A DNA stretch of 64,000 nt from Paraburkholderia humisilvae (lineage in GTDB: Bacteria > Pseudomonadota > Gammaproteobacteria > Burkholderiales > Burkholderiaceae), in contig NZ_CADIKH010000018.1 of the NCBI RefSeq assembly GCF_902859855.1, positions 1 to 64,000 on the forward strand. Direction: 5' to 3'. Position numbers and translations under genes: made by a program. Shown in pieces: positions 51,431 to 60,920 of this stretch (position 1 is the stretch's first letter; each line of letters starts with the position of its first letter). Under the pieces are notes generated by a model. That model had not been told where the DNA came from. It did no database searches and saw only the letters and a program-made list of their open reading frames with translations.

Positions 51431-51468
51431 GCGTTTGCGGTTTTCACATTCACGTCGGAGTGAAGCAC

Positions 51469-52716
51469 ATGAAAAGACGTACCTTCCTGTCGGCAGTCGG
51501 CTCGGGGTTGGTCACCGCCGCTGGCGCCGCGCTGCCCAGGACCGCGCTTGCGGCGGGCAGCGGCGAGCCGATCAAGCTCGGCCTGCTGTTCTCGCAGTCG
51601 GGAACGATGGCGAACAATGAGTCGCTGCTGAAGGACACCGCGCTGATGACGATCGACCAGATCAATGCAAAAGGCGGCGTGATGGGCCGTCAGGTGCAGG
51701 GCGTGGTCGTCGATCCGGGCTCGGACTGGCCGATGTACGCACAACTATCGAAGCAACTGATCCAGCGCGACCAATGCGCGGCGCTGTTCGGCTGCTGGAC
51801 ATCGGTATCGCGCAAGTCGGTCTTGCCGGTCGTCGAAGCGCAGGACAGCCTGCTGTTCTATCCGCTTCACTTTGAGGGCGAGGAGCAGTCGAAGAACGTT
51901 GTCTATCTGAACTCGCCGCCGAGCAGTTCGGTGCTGCCCGCGATCGACTATCTGATGAGCGAACAGGGCGGCGGCGCGAAGCGCTTCTACATGATCGGCA
52001 GCGACTACGTGTGGCCGCGCACGATCAACAAGATGCTCAAAGGCTATCTGAAGACCAAAGGCATTCAGGAAACCGCGTGGCGCGAACACTACGTGCCGTT
52101 CGGGCAATCGAACTTCCAGACCATCGTGCGCGAGATCAAGGATTTCGCGGCGCAACCCGGTGGCCAGGCGATTGTCGTGATGACTGTGGTCGGCGATTCG
52201 ATTCCGGCGATGTTCAAGGAGGCGGTCAACCAGGGCATTCGCGCAACCGACATTCCGATCCTCGGGCTCGATGTGGTGGACAGCGACCTCGAAGGTCTCG
52301 ACACCCGGCCGCTGGTCGGCCATCTGAGCTGCTGGTGCTACTTCCAGAACGTCGATACACCGCAGAACCGCCAGTTCAAAAACGACTGGAAGAACTATGT
52401 GGCCGCGCACAGCCTCAAGCACCGGCCCGACATGGTGATCGATCCGATGGTGTCGACTTACGTCGGCATCAATCTATGGGCGAAGGCCGCGACGAAAGCG
52501 CATTCAACGAGCCCCGACGCGGTGCGCAAGGCGCTCGCAGGCGAAACGATGGTGGATCCGGCCGGCTATACGGTGAAGATGGACGAGACCACGCAATACC
52601 TGTGGCGCGGCGACATGATCGGCTCGATCAATGCGAATCAGGGCTTCGACATCTTGTGGAAGTCGAAGGACATCGTGAAGCCGGTGCCGTTCAGTCCTTA
52701 TATCGGCAAGGCTTGA
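51469..52716 (+). CDS. urtA: Urea/short-chain amide ABC transporter binding protein
   Basis: 415 residues. A twin-arginine signal (MKRRTFLSAVGSGLVTAAGAALPRTALA) precedes the mature protein. Type I periplasmic-binding fold with the UrtA/FmdD pattern: IKLGLLFSQSGTMANNESLLKDTALMTIDQINAKGG, ALFGCWTSVSRKSVLPVVEAQDSLLFYPLHFEGEEQSKNV and MIGSDYVWPRTINKMLKGYL. First gene of the urt operon. ATG 51469 is 8 nt after CGGAG; the GTG at 51460 would overlap that site. Given the formamidase downstream, formamide or another small amide is as likely as urea. Confidence 0.9.
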   Translation: MKRRTFLSAVGSGLVTAAGAALPRTALAAGSGEPIKLGLLFSQSGTMANNESLLKDTALMTIDQINAKGGVMGRQVQGVVVDPGSDWPMYAQLSKQLIQRDQCAALFGCWTSVSRKSVLPVVEAQDSLLFYPLHFEGEEQSKNVVYLNSPPSSSVLPAIDYLMSEQGGGAKRFYMIGSDYVWPRTINKMLKGYLKTKGIQETAWREHYVPFGQSNFQTIVREIKDFAAQPGGQAIVVMTVVGDSIPAMFKEAVNQGIRATDIPILGLDVVDSDLEGLDTRPLVGHLSCWCYFQNVDTPQNRQFKNDWKNYVAAHSLKHRPDMVIDPMVSTYVGINLWAKAATKAHSTSPDAVRKALAGETMVDPAGYTVKMDETTQYLWRGDMIGSINANQGFDILWKSKDIVKPVPFSPYIGKA

Positions 52717-52795
52717 CGCAACACAGGCCTGTCCGCAACGGCCGCGCATCGCCAACGCGCGGGGACCGTTGCGGCAGCATTGATCGGAAACGCGT

Positions 52796-54430
52796 GTGAC
52801 CAACATCAGGCAAATCTTCTGTGCAGCAGTAACGGCAGGGCTCATGTTTATCGTGGGCGTCGCCACCGCGAATGCCGCGTCGCCGGGGCCATCACGCGCG
52901 AGCATGCTGGCCGCGTTCTGTGCACCGGACGGCGACAAAGCCGCCGCACTCGCCCAGATGGTTGAACGGGGCGTGTCATCCGACGCGCGCGAGCGCGCGT
53001 GGGCGGCACAGATCGTCGATGCGATGCGCAACGGCGCGCTAATCTGCGGCGCCGAGGGCCATGCGACGATCCAGGGCAATCCGTCACTCGATGCAGCGAG
53101 CCTGCAGTCCGCGGCGGGTAACCCATCGTCGGCGGACACGCCTTATGTGCCCGGCATCCTGATGATGCGCAAGCTGGCTGTTGCATCCGCGGAGATCAAT
53201 CTGTTTTCGCACGATGTGGACAAGCGTGCAGCGGCGGCCCGCCAGGTCGACAAGTTCTTCGGCCTGCTCGACCCAGCGATCGTTGCACGCGCAAGCAAGC
53301 ACGAACACGACCCCGACATCGCCGCGACGCTCGCGCTCGCGTTGGCCAAGCGCGGTTTGAATAGCGACGTGAAGGCCGATCGGCTGGCCGCCATCCAGGC
53401 GGTCGCGGAAGTGCCGAGCGAAACTGGGCGTACCGCACTCGCGAACTTTGCCGCGCAGGATTCGGTGCGTACCGATCCTGAACTGCGCGCGGCCGTGCAA
53501 AACGCGATCCGCGATATCGATACGTGGTTGTCGTTCGGCAGGGCGCTGTCGATTCTTTTCAGCGGGCTCAGCTATGCCGGCGTGCTGCTGTTGACCGCGC
53601 TCGGACTGTCGATCGTGTTCGGCCTGATGGGCGTGATCAATCTCGCACACGGCGAATTCATCATGATTGGCGCGTACTCGACGTGGCTTGTCGAGCGCTT
53701 CATGCAAGCGCATTTACCTGGACTATTCGACGCGTACATTTTTGTTGCGATTCCGGTTGCATTCGCGGTCTGCGCGGTGTGTGGAATGCTGCTTGAGTTC
53801 TGCGTGATCCGTTTCCTCTACCGTCGGCCGCTCGAGACCCTGCTCGCGACCTGGGCGGTCAGCATCGCATTGATCAAGCTGGTGCAGGTGCTATTTGGTT
53901 CGCAGAACCTCGAGTTTGTCACACCGGGTTTTCTGAATGGCGGCGTGCAGGTCTCGCCTGGTTTCTTCGTGACCTACAACCGGCTGTTCGCGATCGGTCT
54001 CGCGTTGCTGATTTTCGTGGCCACCTTCGCGGTGATTCGCCTGACGAAGTTCGGCCTGCTCATGCGTGCGACCACCCAGTTGCGCGATATGGCGAAGTGT
54101 CTCGGCGTGCCCGCTGAACGCGTCGACCGGTTCGCATTTGGCCTCGGTGCGGGCCTCGCAGGGCTTGCGGGCGTCGTGCTCACGCAGATCGCGAGCGTGA
54201 ATCCGTCGATGGGCACCGGCTTCGTGGTCGACTCATTCATGGTGGTCGTGCTCGGCGGCGCGGGGAGTCTCGTCGGCACGGCGGTGTCGTCGCTCGCGCT
54301 GGGCGAGATCAACCAGTTTATCGAACCGTTTTATGGCGCCGTCGCGGCGAAAGTCGCGGTGCTGCTGCTGATCGTGCTGATCATCCAGAAGCGGCCGCAA
54401 GGACTCTTTGTGTTGAAGACCCGCGTATGA
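52796..54430 (+). CDS. urtB: ABC transporter permease UrtB
   Basis: 544 residues; GTG start. A signal-like hydrophobic segment leads a soluble periplasmic region of about 230 residues with helical repeats (DKRAAAARQVDKFFGLLDPA and similar), followed by a LivH-type permease domain of about eight helices (LGLSIVFGLMGVINLAHGEFIMIGAYSTWL near 264-293, then GAGLAGLAGVVLTQIASVNPSMG). The long N-terminal region is a regular feature of UrtB. It forms the membrane channel with UrtC. Its stop overlaps the urtC start by 4 bp. Confidence 0.92.
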   Translation: MTNIRQIFCAAVTAGLMFIVGVATANAASPGPSRASMLAAFCAPDGDKAAALAQMVERGVSSDARERAWAAQIVDAMRNGALICGAEGHATIQGNPSLDAASLQSAAGNPSSADTPYVPGILMMRKLAVASAEINLFSHDVDKRAAAARQVDKFFGLLDPAIVARASKHEHDPDIAATLALALAKRGLNSDVKADRLAAIQAVAEVPSETGRTALANFAAQDSVRTDPELRAAVQNAIRDIDTWLSFGRALSILFSGLSYAGVLLLTALGLSIVFGLMGVINLAHGEFIMIGAYSTWLVERFMQAHLPGLFDAYIFVAIPVAFAVCAVCGMLLEFCVIRFLYRRPLETLLATWAVSIALIKLVQVLFGSQNLEFVTPGFLNGGVQVSPGFFVTYNRLFAIGLALLIFVATFAVIRLTKFGLLMRATTQLRDMAKCLGVPAERVDRFAFGLGAGLAGLAGVVLTQIASVNPSMGTGFVVDSFMVVVLGGAGSLVGTAVSSLALGEINQFIEPFYGAVAAKVAVLLLIVLIIQKRPQGLFVLKTRV

Positions 54431-55563
54431 ACACACTCCCTGACCCGCACGCCGCGAGGCGCTTCACGTTATCGGGGCTTGCCGCCCGATGGATGGGGCC
54501 GGCAACGGAAGCGTTCGTCGCACCGCTGCTGATTCTCGTCGCACTGTATTTGCCATTCGCCTATTTCGTCGTGCCGGCGTCCAGCGTGCTGCATCTGTCG
54601 CTGTTCGGCATCAACCTGATCGGGCAGATCATGTGCTTCGCGCTGCTCGCACTGGCGCTGGATCTGGTGTGGGGCTACGCGGGCATTCTGAGCCTCGGTC
54701 ATGGCATCTTCTTCGGCATCGGCGGCTACTTGATGGCGATTTACCTGCTCAACGGCGCCTATGCGCAGACTCACGTGCTGCCCGATTTCATGCAGTACAT
54801 GGGCGCGCACGATTTTCCGAAGTTGTGGACGCTGCTCGCGAGACTCGACGTGACCGTCGTCGCGACCATTGCGATCAGCGCGGCCGTGGCCGGCGTATTC
54901 GGTTTCGTCACGTTCCGCTCGCGGATTAACGGCGTGTATCTGTCGATCATCACGCAGGCGCTGACCTATGCGCTGATGCTGCTGCTTTTTATCAACGACG
55001 TCGGCCTGGGCGGCAACAACGGGATGACCGGCTTCACGCAGTTCGCGGGTCATCCGATCTCGGATACCGGCACGCAGATCGGTCTGGCGATCGCGTCCTG
55101 CCTGCTGCTGGTGCTCGCGTATCTCGGCGTGCGCTATCTGACGCGATCCGCATTCGGCCGCGCGTTGATCGCGGTGCGCGACGACGAGGCCCGCATGCGT
55201 TTTCTGGGCTACCGCACGCATACGCTGAAGCTGATCGCGTGGTGCCTGTCCGCGGTGCTGGCCGCATTGGCGGGCATGCTGTATGTGCCGCAAGTGGGCA
55301 TCGTCAATCCGACCATCGTGTCGCCGCAGCTGTCCGTCGAAATCGCGGTGTGGGTCGCCATCGGCGGACGCGGCACACTGGTCGGCGCGATCCTCGGTGC
55401 GATTCTCGTGAACGGCATCAAGTTCTGGCTGACCGCCGAATTGCCGGCCGTGTGGCCGTTCATCCTGGCGGGCGCGACGCTGCTGATCGTCGTCTGTTTC
55501 AGCCATGGCGTGTGGGGCACTTTCAAAGCCGCAGTCGGGTCGGACAAGGGTGAGCGTCGATGA
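54427..55563 (+). CDS. urtC: ABC transporter permease UrtC
   Basis: 378 residues, LivM-type permease with about ten helices. ALALDLVWGYAGILSLGHGIFFGIGGYLMAIYLL near 74-107 and the cytoplasmic coupling segment IAVRDDEARMRFLGYRTHTLKLIAWCLSAVLAALAGMLY near 244-282 are typical, as is IGGRGTLVGAILGAILVNGIKFWL. Pairs with UrtB. Overlaps both neighbours by 4 bp, so urtB-C-D are translationally linked. Confidence 0.93.
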   Translation: MNTLPDPHAARRFTLSGLAARWMGPATEAFVAPLLILVALYLPFAYFVVPASSVLHLSLFGINLIGQIMCFALLALALDLVWGYAGILSLGHGIFFGIGGYLMAIYLLNGAYAQTHVLPDFMQYMGAHDFPKLWTLLARLDVTVVATIAISAAVAGVFGFVTFRSRINGVYLSIITQALTYALMLLLFINDVGLGGNNGMTGFTQFAGHPISDTGTQIGLAIASCLLLVLAYLGVRYLTRSAFGRALIAVRDDEARMRFLGYRTHTLKLIAWCLSAVLAALAGMLYVPQVGIVNPTIVSPQLSVEIAVWVAIGGRGTLVGAILGAILVNGIKFWLTAELPAVWPFILAGATLLIVVCFSHGVWGTFKAAVGSDKGERR

Positions 55564-56312
55564 GCGCGACCCCGCAAACGGCGATCTATATCAGCGGACT
55601 GTCCGTCACATTTTCGGGCTTTGCCGCGCTCACCAACCTGTCGATGGAATTCCGCTACGGGGAGATCCGCGCAATCATCGGACCAAACGGGGCGGGCAAG
55701 ACGACGCTGATGGATGTGATCACCGGCAAAACGCGGCCCGCCGCCGGCGAAGTATTCCTGAACAAGGTGACCAACCTTGCGGCCCTTGATGAAACCACGA
55801 TCGCCCGTCTGGGCATCGGCCGCAAATTCCAGAAACCGAGCGTGTTCGAAGCGCTGCACGTACGCGAAAACCTCGAACTGGCGATCCGCAACGGGCGCGG
55901 CTATGCTGATATGGTGCGCTCGCGCTTGACGTCGCGGCAAAGCGAACGCATCGACGAAGTGCTGGAGACGATCCGTCTCGCCACCGAAGGGCAGCGCACC
56001 GCCGGCACACTGTCGCACGGACAGAAGCAGTGGCTCGAGATCGGCATGCTGCTGGTCGCCGATCCGCACGTGATCCTCCTCGACGAACCGGTCGCGGGCA
56101 TGACCGACCACGAGACGGCGCGTACCGCCGAGTTGATCGCGCGGCTGAAGGCACCGGAACGCGCGGTGATCGTGATCGAGCATGACATGGACTTTGTCGG
56201 CGAGATTGCGGATCTAGTCAGCGTGCTGCATGAGGGCAAGCTGCTCGGCGAAGGGTCGATGGCAAGCGTACGCGCGAATCCCGAAGTGATCCGCGTCTAT
56301 CTGGGGCGTTGA
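55560..56312 (+). CDS. urtD: ABC transporter ATPase UrtD
   Basis: 250 residues, LivG-type ATPase. Walker A GPNGAGKTT at 41-49, signature segment LSHGQKQWLEIGMLL, Walker B VILLDEPVAGM and the switch His in VIVIEHDMDFV are all intact. Powers uptake together with UrtE. Linked to urtC by a 4-bp overlap; urtE follows within 2 bp. Confidence 0.94.
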   Translation: MSATPQTAIYISGLSVTFSGFAALTNLSMEFRYGEIRAIIGPNGAGKTTLMDVITGKTRPAAGEVFLNKVTNLAALDETTIARLGIGRKFQKPSVFEALHVRENLELAIRNGRGYADMVRSRLTSRQSERIDEVLETIRLATEGQRTAGTLSHGQKQWLEIGMLLVADPHVILLDEPVAGMTDHETARTAELIARLKAPERAVIVIEHDMDFVGEIADLVSVLHEGKLLGEGSMASVRANPEVIRVYLGR

Positions 56313-56314
56313 AC

Positions 56315-57019
56315 ATGTTAACCATTTCATCGCTGAACCAGTATTACGGCAGCAGCCATACGCTGCGCGACGTGTCGCTCAAAGTGGCCGAAGGCGCCTG
56401 TACGGTCGTGCTCGGCCGCAACGGCGTCGGCAAGACGACGCTGCTCAAGTGTCTCGTCGGCCTGTTGCCGGTCAAGGCGGGCGAGATCGCGCTGGACGGC
56501 CAGCCGATTACCCGCACACCCACCCACCGGCGCGTCGCGGCCGGTCTCGGTTATGTGCCGCAAGGTCGCCACATTTTCCCGCTGTTGAGCGTCGAGGAAA
56601 ACCTGTGCATCGGCGCGTATGCGGGCGAACGCAGCGAGTCGCGCAACGGCAGACATTTTTCGTTTGCTGACGTGTTCCACACGTTTCCCGTGCTCAAGAC
56701 GATGCGCCGGCGCATCGCGGGCAACCTGTCCGGCGGCCAGCAACAGCAGCTCGCGATCGGCCGCGCGTTGCTGACCAACCCGAAGCTGCTGATTCTCGAC
56801 GAACCCACGGAAGGCATTCAACCGTCCATCGTGATGGAGATCGAAGCGGTGATCCGTTCGCTGAAGGGTTCGCTGTCGATCCTGCTTGTCGAGCAGTTTT
56901 TCGATTTCGCGCAGGCGGTGGCCGACGACTATGTCGTGCTGGTGCGTGGACAGGTCGTGTCCGCCGGGCACGGTGACCAGATGGAAGCCAACAACGTCCG
57001 CTCGCTGATCTCCGTTTGA
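56315..57019 (+). CDS. urtE: ABC transporter ATPase UrtE
   Basis: 234 residues, LivF-type ATPase. Walker A GRNGVGKTT near 36-44, the signature LSGGQQQQLAIGRAL, Walker B LLILDEPTEGIQPS and the switch segment LLVEQFFDFA are present; the usual switch His is Phe here (EQFF), a known variation in this family. ATG 56315 is chosen rather than the TTG at 56309, which overlaps the urtD stop. Completes the five-gene transporter. Confidence 0.93.
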   Translation: MLTISSLNQYYGSSHTLRDVSLKVAEGACTVVLGRNGVGKTTLLKCLVGLLPVKAGEIALDGQPITRTPTHRRVAAGLGYVPQGRHIFPLLSVEENLCIGAYAGERSESRNGRHFSFADVFHTFPVLKTMRRRIAGNLSGGQQQQLAIGRALLTNPKLLILDEPTEGIQPSIVMEIEAVIRSLKGSLSILLVEQFFDFAQAVADDYVVLVRGQVVSAGHGDQMEANNVRSLISV

Positions 57020-57059
57020 ACGCGAGCGTCGTTCCGATCAACCTCACAAGGACAACCCG

Positions 57060-58058
57060 ATGAACTGGCTTGAACAATCGATCATGTACACGCGCGGTGT
57101 GGCACGCGGCCAGGTCGGCGCGACGCATGAGCTCACCGAAGCGCGTCAGGGCACATTCCATTACACGATGGGCCCGTATTCGGACCCGGTATTGAGTATT
57201 GCGCCGGGCGACCGCGTCGTCGTCGAAACGCGCGATGCGTTCGACGGGAAGATTCGCACGGAAAAGGACCTGCCGAGCCAACACCTGAAAGTGCCGTTCC
57301 TGAACCCGCAGAACGGACCGATCATGATCGACGGCGCGCAGAAGGGTGACGTGATCGCGGTGCATATCGAATCGATGCTGCCGCGCGGTGACAATCCGCG
57401 TGGCACGTGTTGCCTGATTCCGCGCTTCGGCGCGCTGACAGGCACCGATTACACCGCGACGCTCAACGAACCGCTGCCCGAGATCACCCGCAAGATCGAT
57501 CTCGACGAAGAGGGCGTGTATTGGAGCAAGCGCATCAGGCTGCCCTACAAGCCGCATATCGGCACGTTGAGTCTTTCGCCGGAAATCGACTCGATCAATT
57601 CGCTGACGCCGGACAACCACGGCGGAAACATGGACGTGCCCGATATGGGGCCGGGCAGCATCACGTACCTGCCGGTGCGCTCGCCGGGCGCGCGCCTGTT
57701 TATTGGCGATGCGCATGCATGTCAGGGCGACGGCGAAGTGTGCGGCACGGCGGTCGAGTTTTCGAGCACGACGACCATTCACGTCGACCTGATTAAAGGC
57801 TGGCAGATCGCCTGGCCGCGCCTCGAAACCGACGCGCTGCTGATGACGATCGGTAGCGCGCGACCGCTCGAAGATGCGACGCGCATTGCCTATCACGAGC
57901 TCGTACGCTGGCTCGAACTCGAATATGGATTCGACCGCTGGGACGCTTACATGATGCTCAGCCAATGCGGCCAGGTGCGCCTTGGCAATTTTGTCGACCC
58001 GAAATATTCAGTCGGCGCGGCGATCAACAAGAAGTATCTGGCTCCGGCCGCAACCTAG
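57060..58058 (+). CDS. fmdA: Acetamidase/formamidase family amidase
   Basis: 332 residues of the acetamidase/formamidase family (PF03069), which releases ammonia from formamide or acetamide. Recognised from IAPGDRVVVETRDAF, GPIMIDGAQKGDVIAVHIES, DMGPGSITYLPVRSPGARLFIGDAHACQGDGEVCGTAVE (about 199-237) and the C-terminal MMLSQCGQVRLGNFVDPKYSVGA. Located directly after urtE and behind the same sigma-54/antitermination control, so the transported compound is probably the amide it hydrolyses. Cytosolic. Confidence 0.92.
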   Translation: MNWLEQSIMYTRGVARGQVGATHELTEARQGTFHYTMGPYSDPVLSIAPGDRVVVETRDAFDGKIRTEKDLPSQHLKVPFLNPQNGPIMIDGAQKGDVIAVHIESMLPRGDNPRGTCCLIPRFGALTGTDYTATLNEPLPEITRKIDLDEEGVYWSKRIRLPYKPHIGTLSLSPEIDSINSLTPDNHGGNMDVPDMGPGSITYLPVRSPGARLFIGDAHACQGDGEVCGTAVEFSSTTTIHVDLIKGWQIAWPRLETDALLMTIGSARPLEDATRIAYHELVRWLELEYGFDRWDAYMMLSQCGQVRLGNFVDPKYSVGAAINKKYLAPAAT

Positions 58059-58071
58059 AGGAGACACGGAC

Positions 58072-58842
58072 ATGGATCTCAAGCTTAACGGATTGAAAGC
58101 GCTTGTCACCGGCGGCACGCGTGGCATCGGGCTCGCGATCGCACAGGCATTCGTTGCCGAAGGCGCCGACGTTGCGCTGTGCTCGCGCGACCGGGCAGCG
58201 GTCGAGCGGACGGTGGCCGATCTGACCCGGCGTGCGGCCGGCGCGGTACGCGTGACCGGCGCGGCCGTCGACGTCGCCGACCGCGACGCATTGCAGGCAT
58301 GGACGCGTTCGGTCGCCGAGCAGTTCGACGGTCTCGACATTGTCGTCGCGAATGTCAGTGCGTTGTCGATTGCGGATGAGGTCGACGCGTGGAAGGCCGA
58401 GTTCGAGACCGACATGATGGGCACGGTGAACCTCGTGCATGCGGCGATGCCGTATCTCGAAGCGAGTCAGGCGGCATCGATCGTCGGCATTGCGAGCGTA
58501 TCCGCGCGCGAGATCGATTTCGCGGCGGGACCGTACGGCACATTCAAGGCCGCGGTCGTGCACTACCTGCAGGGGCTCGCGTATCAGCTTGCGCCGAAGG
58601 GCATTCGCGCCAACACGGTGTCGCCGGGCAATACCTATTTTGCGGGCGGCATATGGGAAAACATTGAACGCAACAACCCGAAGCTGTTCGCGGATTCCCT
58701 CGCGCTGAATCCGACCGGCCGCATGGCGCGGCCCGAGGAGATCGCCAACGCGGTGGTGTTTATCGCGAGCCCGACGGCGAGTTTCGTGAGCGGGACCAAT
58801 CTCGTGGTGGACGGTGCACTGACGCGCGGCGTGCAATTCTGA
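58072..58842 (+). CDS. Short-chain dehydrogenase/reductase
   Basis: 256 residues, classical SDR: VTGGTRGIGLAIAQAFVAEGADVALCSRD (TGxxxGIG) at 12-40, VANVSAL at the NNAG position, catalytic Ser in GIASVSARE and the pair YGTFK. The IVVANVSA segment departs from the NAG norm. GAGGAG 14 bp after the amidase stop shows that it continues the operon. Substrate unknown; it may act on a product or co-substrate of the amide pathway. Confidence 0.9.
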   Translation: MDLKLNGLKALVTGGTRGIGLAIAQAFVAEGADVALCSRDRAAVERTVADLTRRAAGAVRVTGAAVDVADRDALQAWTRSVAEQFDGLDIVVANVSALSIADEVDAWKAEFETDMMGTVNLVHAAMPYLEASQAASIVGIASVSAREIDFAAGPYGTFKAAVVHYLQGLAYQLAPKGIRANTVSPGNTYFAGGIWENIERNNPKLFADSLALNPTGRMARPEEIANAVVFIASPTASFVSGTNLVVDGALTRGVQF

Positions 58843-58900
58843 CGCACCGTGACCGGTCTTGATCTATCTAAACACAATCCGTACAAGGAGCCATACAACA

Positions 58901-60064
58901 ATGAAGCGCCTCTCTTCCGTGGCGGCAGCCGCCGCATTGCTCGCGTCGATCGTGACCGTCCAGACAGCGTTCGCCGCTGATCCGATCAAGATCGGCGTAC
59001 CGGTGGGACTCAGCGGCGCGAACAGCGTCGTCGCACCGTCGGTCGTGCAATCAGCGCAGCTCGCCGTCGACGAGATCAACGCAAAAGGCGGCATTCTCGG
59101 CCGTCAGGTGAGCCTCGAAGTAGCGGACGATGGCAGCGGCGCCGCGGGCGCGCAAAAGGCGTTCGATTCGCTGATCTTCGACAAGAAGGTCAATACGTTG
59201 ATCTCGATGGAAACCAGCGCGGCGCGCAATGCGGGGTTGCCGATCGTGTCGCGCGGCAAGGTGCCGTTTATCTATACGTCGTTCTATGAAGGCCGCTCGT
59301 GCAACCGCTACATGTACGTCGATGCGTGGGTGCCCGATCAGCAGGTCGCGCCGATCGTCGACTACTTCATGAAGGATAAGCAGGCGAAAACGTTCTTCCT
59401 GATCGGCAGCGACTACGCATTCGGGCGCGGCATGCTCGACTTTACGAAGAGCTACATCGAGAAGAAGGGCGGCAAGGTAGTCGGCAACGAGTACCTGCCG
59501 ATGGACGGCTCCGACTGGACGCCGATCATCAGCAAGCTGCAGGCGGCGAAGCCCGACGCGATCATCACGTCGACGGCCGGCGGCGCGCCGAACGTCACGT
59601 TGACCAAGCAATTGCGCGCAGCCGGCGTGAAGTTGCCGTACGGGAATCTCGCAGTCGACGAAGGCACCGCAAAAAGCATGGGCACGGACGCCGAAGGCAT
59701 TTACATCTCCGGTTCGTACGTGACGAACATCGACACGCCTGCCAATCATCAATTTCTCGCGGCGATGCAAAAGCGCTTCGGCACGGATCTGAAGACGCCG
59801 AACGACCTGTCGGTGCCCGAATATGAAGCGATCTATCTGTATAAGGCGGCGGTGGAGAAGGCTGGCAGTGTCGACACCGCAAAGGTGATCCCCGCCCTGG
59901 CGCAGGTTTCGTTCGATGGTCCGCGCGGCACGATCCGCATGGACAAGCAGCGCCACACGCCGCTCACGATGTATCTTGGCCAGGTGCAGGCGGACGGCTC
60001 GGTCAAGGTGATTGGGTCCTTCAAGAATGTCGACCCGGGCGATCAATGTCCGTCGCTGAAGTAA
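58901..60064 (+). CDS. Branched-chain-type ABC transporter binding protein
   Basis: 387 residues with a Sec signal peptide (MKRLSSVAAAAALLASIVTVQTAFA, cleaved before ADPIK). Type I binding-protein fold: IKIGVPVGLSGANSVVAPSVVQSAQLAVDEINAKGG, MIGSDYAF-like FLIGSDYAFGRGMLDFTKSYIEKKGG, LPMDGSDWTPIISKLQAAKPDAII. Belongs to the Leu/Ile/Val (amide, urea, amino acid) binding family. AAGGAG lies 10 nt upstream. It begins a second transporter, 58 bp after the SDR gene; ligand unknown. Confidence 0.9.
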   Translation: MKRLSSVAAAAALLASIVTVQTAFAADPIKIGVPVGLSGANSVVAPSVVQSAQLAVDEINAKGGILGRQVSLEVADDGSGAAGAQKAFDSLIFDKKVNTLISMETSAARNAGLPIVSRGKVPFIYTSFYEGRSCNRYMYVDAWVPDQQVAPIVDYFMKDKQAKTFFLIGSDYAFGRGMLDFTKSYIEKKGGKVVGNEYLPMDGSDWTPIISKLQAAKPDAIITSTAGGAPNVTLTKQLRAAGVKLPYGNLAVDEGTAKSMGTDAEGIYISGSYVTNIDTPANHQFLAAMQKRFGTDLKTPNDLSVPEYEAIYLYKAAVEKAGSVDTAKVIPALAQVSFDGPRGTIRMDKQRHTPLTMYLGQVQADGSVKVIGSFKNVDPGDQCPSLK

Positions 60065-60083
60065 GCGCACCGGGGAAGCTGCG

Positions 60084-60920
60084 ATGCTGAATCTGGTCCT
60101 CGATATCGTCACGACGGCGGCGATCCTGTTTATCGTGTCGACAGGATTGCTGCTCGTGTTCGGCGTGATGAAAATCATCAACTTCTCGCACGGCGCGTTT
60201 CTGACAACCGGCGGCTATGCCAGCGTGATTGTCGCGCAGGCGGGGCTGAGCTGGTGGTGGAGCATCCCCTGTTCGCTGGCGATCGGCTTCGTGCTTGGGA
60301 TGGCGGTGGAGCGCTTTATCGTGCGTCCGCTTTATGCGCGCCCGCTCGATGCGATTCTCGCGACATGGGGCCTCGGCATCATCGTCGGGCAGGTGATCAC
60401 GCTGGTGTTCGGGCGTGGCGTACAGATGGTCGCGAGTCCGCTGAACGGCGCGATTGCATTGCTGGGCGCACAGTATTCGGCGTACCGGCTGGTGCTGGTC
60501 GGCGTCGCGTTGCTGGTTGCGCTGGCGCTCGGCTGGCTGCTCAACGGCACGCGCCTTGGCCTGCAAACACGCGCGGTGATCATGAACGAGGCGCTCGCGC
60601 GGGGTCTGGGCATCAGCAGTACACGCGTGCGTTTCATCACGTTTTGCACGGGTGCGGCGCTCGCGTCGCTGGCGGGCTGCCTGATCACGCCGTTGGCGAG
60701 TGTCGATCCGAACATGGGCGTCGCGTGGGTCGTCGGCGCGTTCATGCTGGTGCTGGTGTCGGGCGCATCGCTGGTCAATCTGGCGGTGGCGAGCGTGCTG
60801 CTCGGCGGCGCTCAGGTGCTGGTCAGCACATTCATTAATCCGGTGCTCGGCGGGCTGACGATCGCGGTGCTGGCCGCACTGCTGCTGCGTATCCGGCCGG
60901 AGGGTTTTGCTCGTGGCTGA
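60084..60920 (+). CDS. LivH-type ABC permease
   Basis: 278 residues with about eight helices: FIVSTGLLLVFGVMKIINFSHGAFLTTGGYASVIV near 18-52 and TGAALASLAGCLITPLASVDPNMGVAWVVGAFMLVLVSG near 190-228 are typical of LivH. It lies 19 bp after the binding-protein gene. It would form a channel with the LivM part of the next, fused gene. Confidence 0.92.
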   Translation: MLNLVLDIVTTAAILFIVSTGLLLVFGVMKIINFSHGAFLTTGGYASVIVAQAGLSWWWSIPCSLAIGFVLGMAVERFIVRPLYARPLDAILATWGLGIIVGQVITLVFGRGVQMVASPLNGAIALLGAQYSAYRLVLVGVALLVALALGWLLNGTRLGLQTRAVIMNEALARGLGISSTRVRFITFCTGAALASLAGCLITPLASVDPNMGVAWVVGAFMLVLVSGASLVNLAVASVLLGGAQVLVSTFINPVLGGLTIAVLAALLLRIRPEGFARG

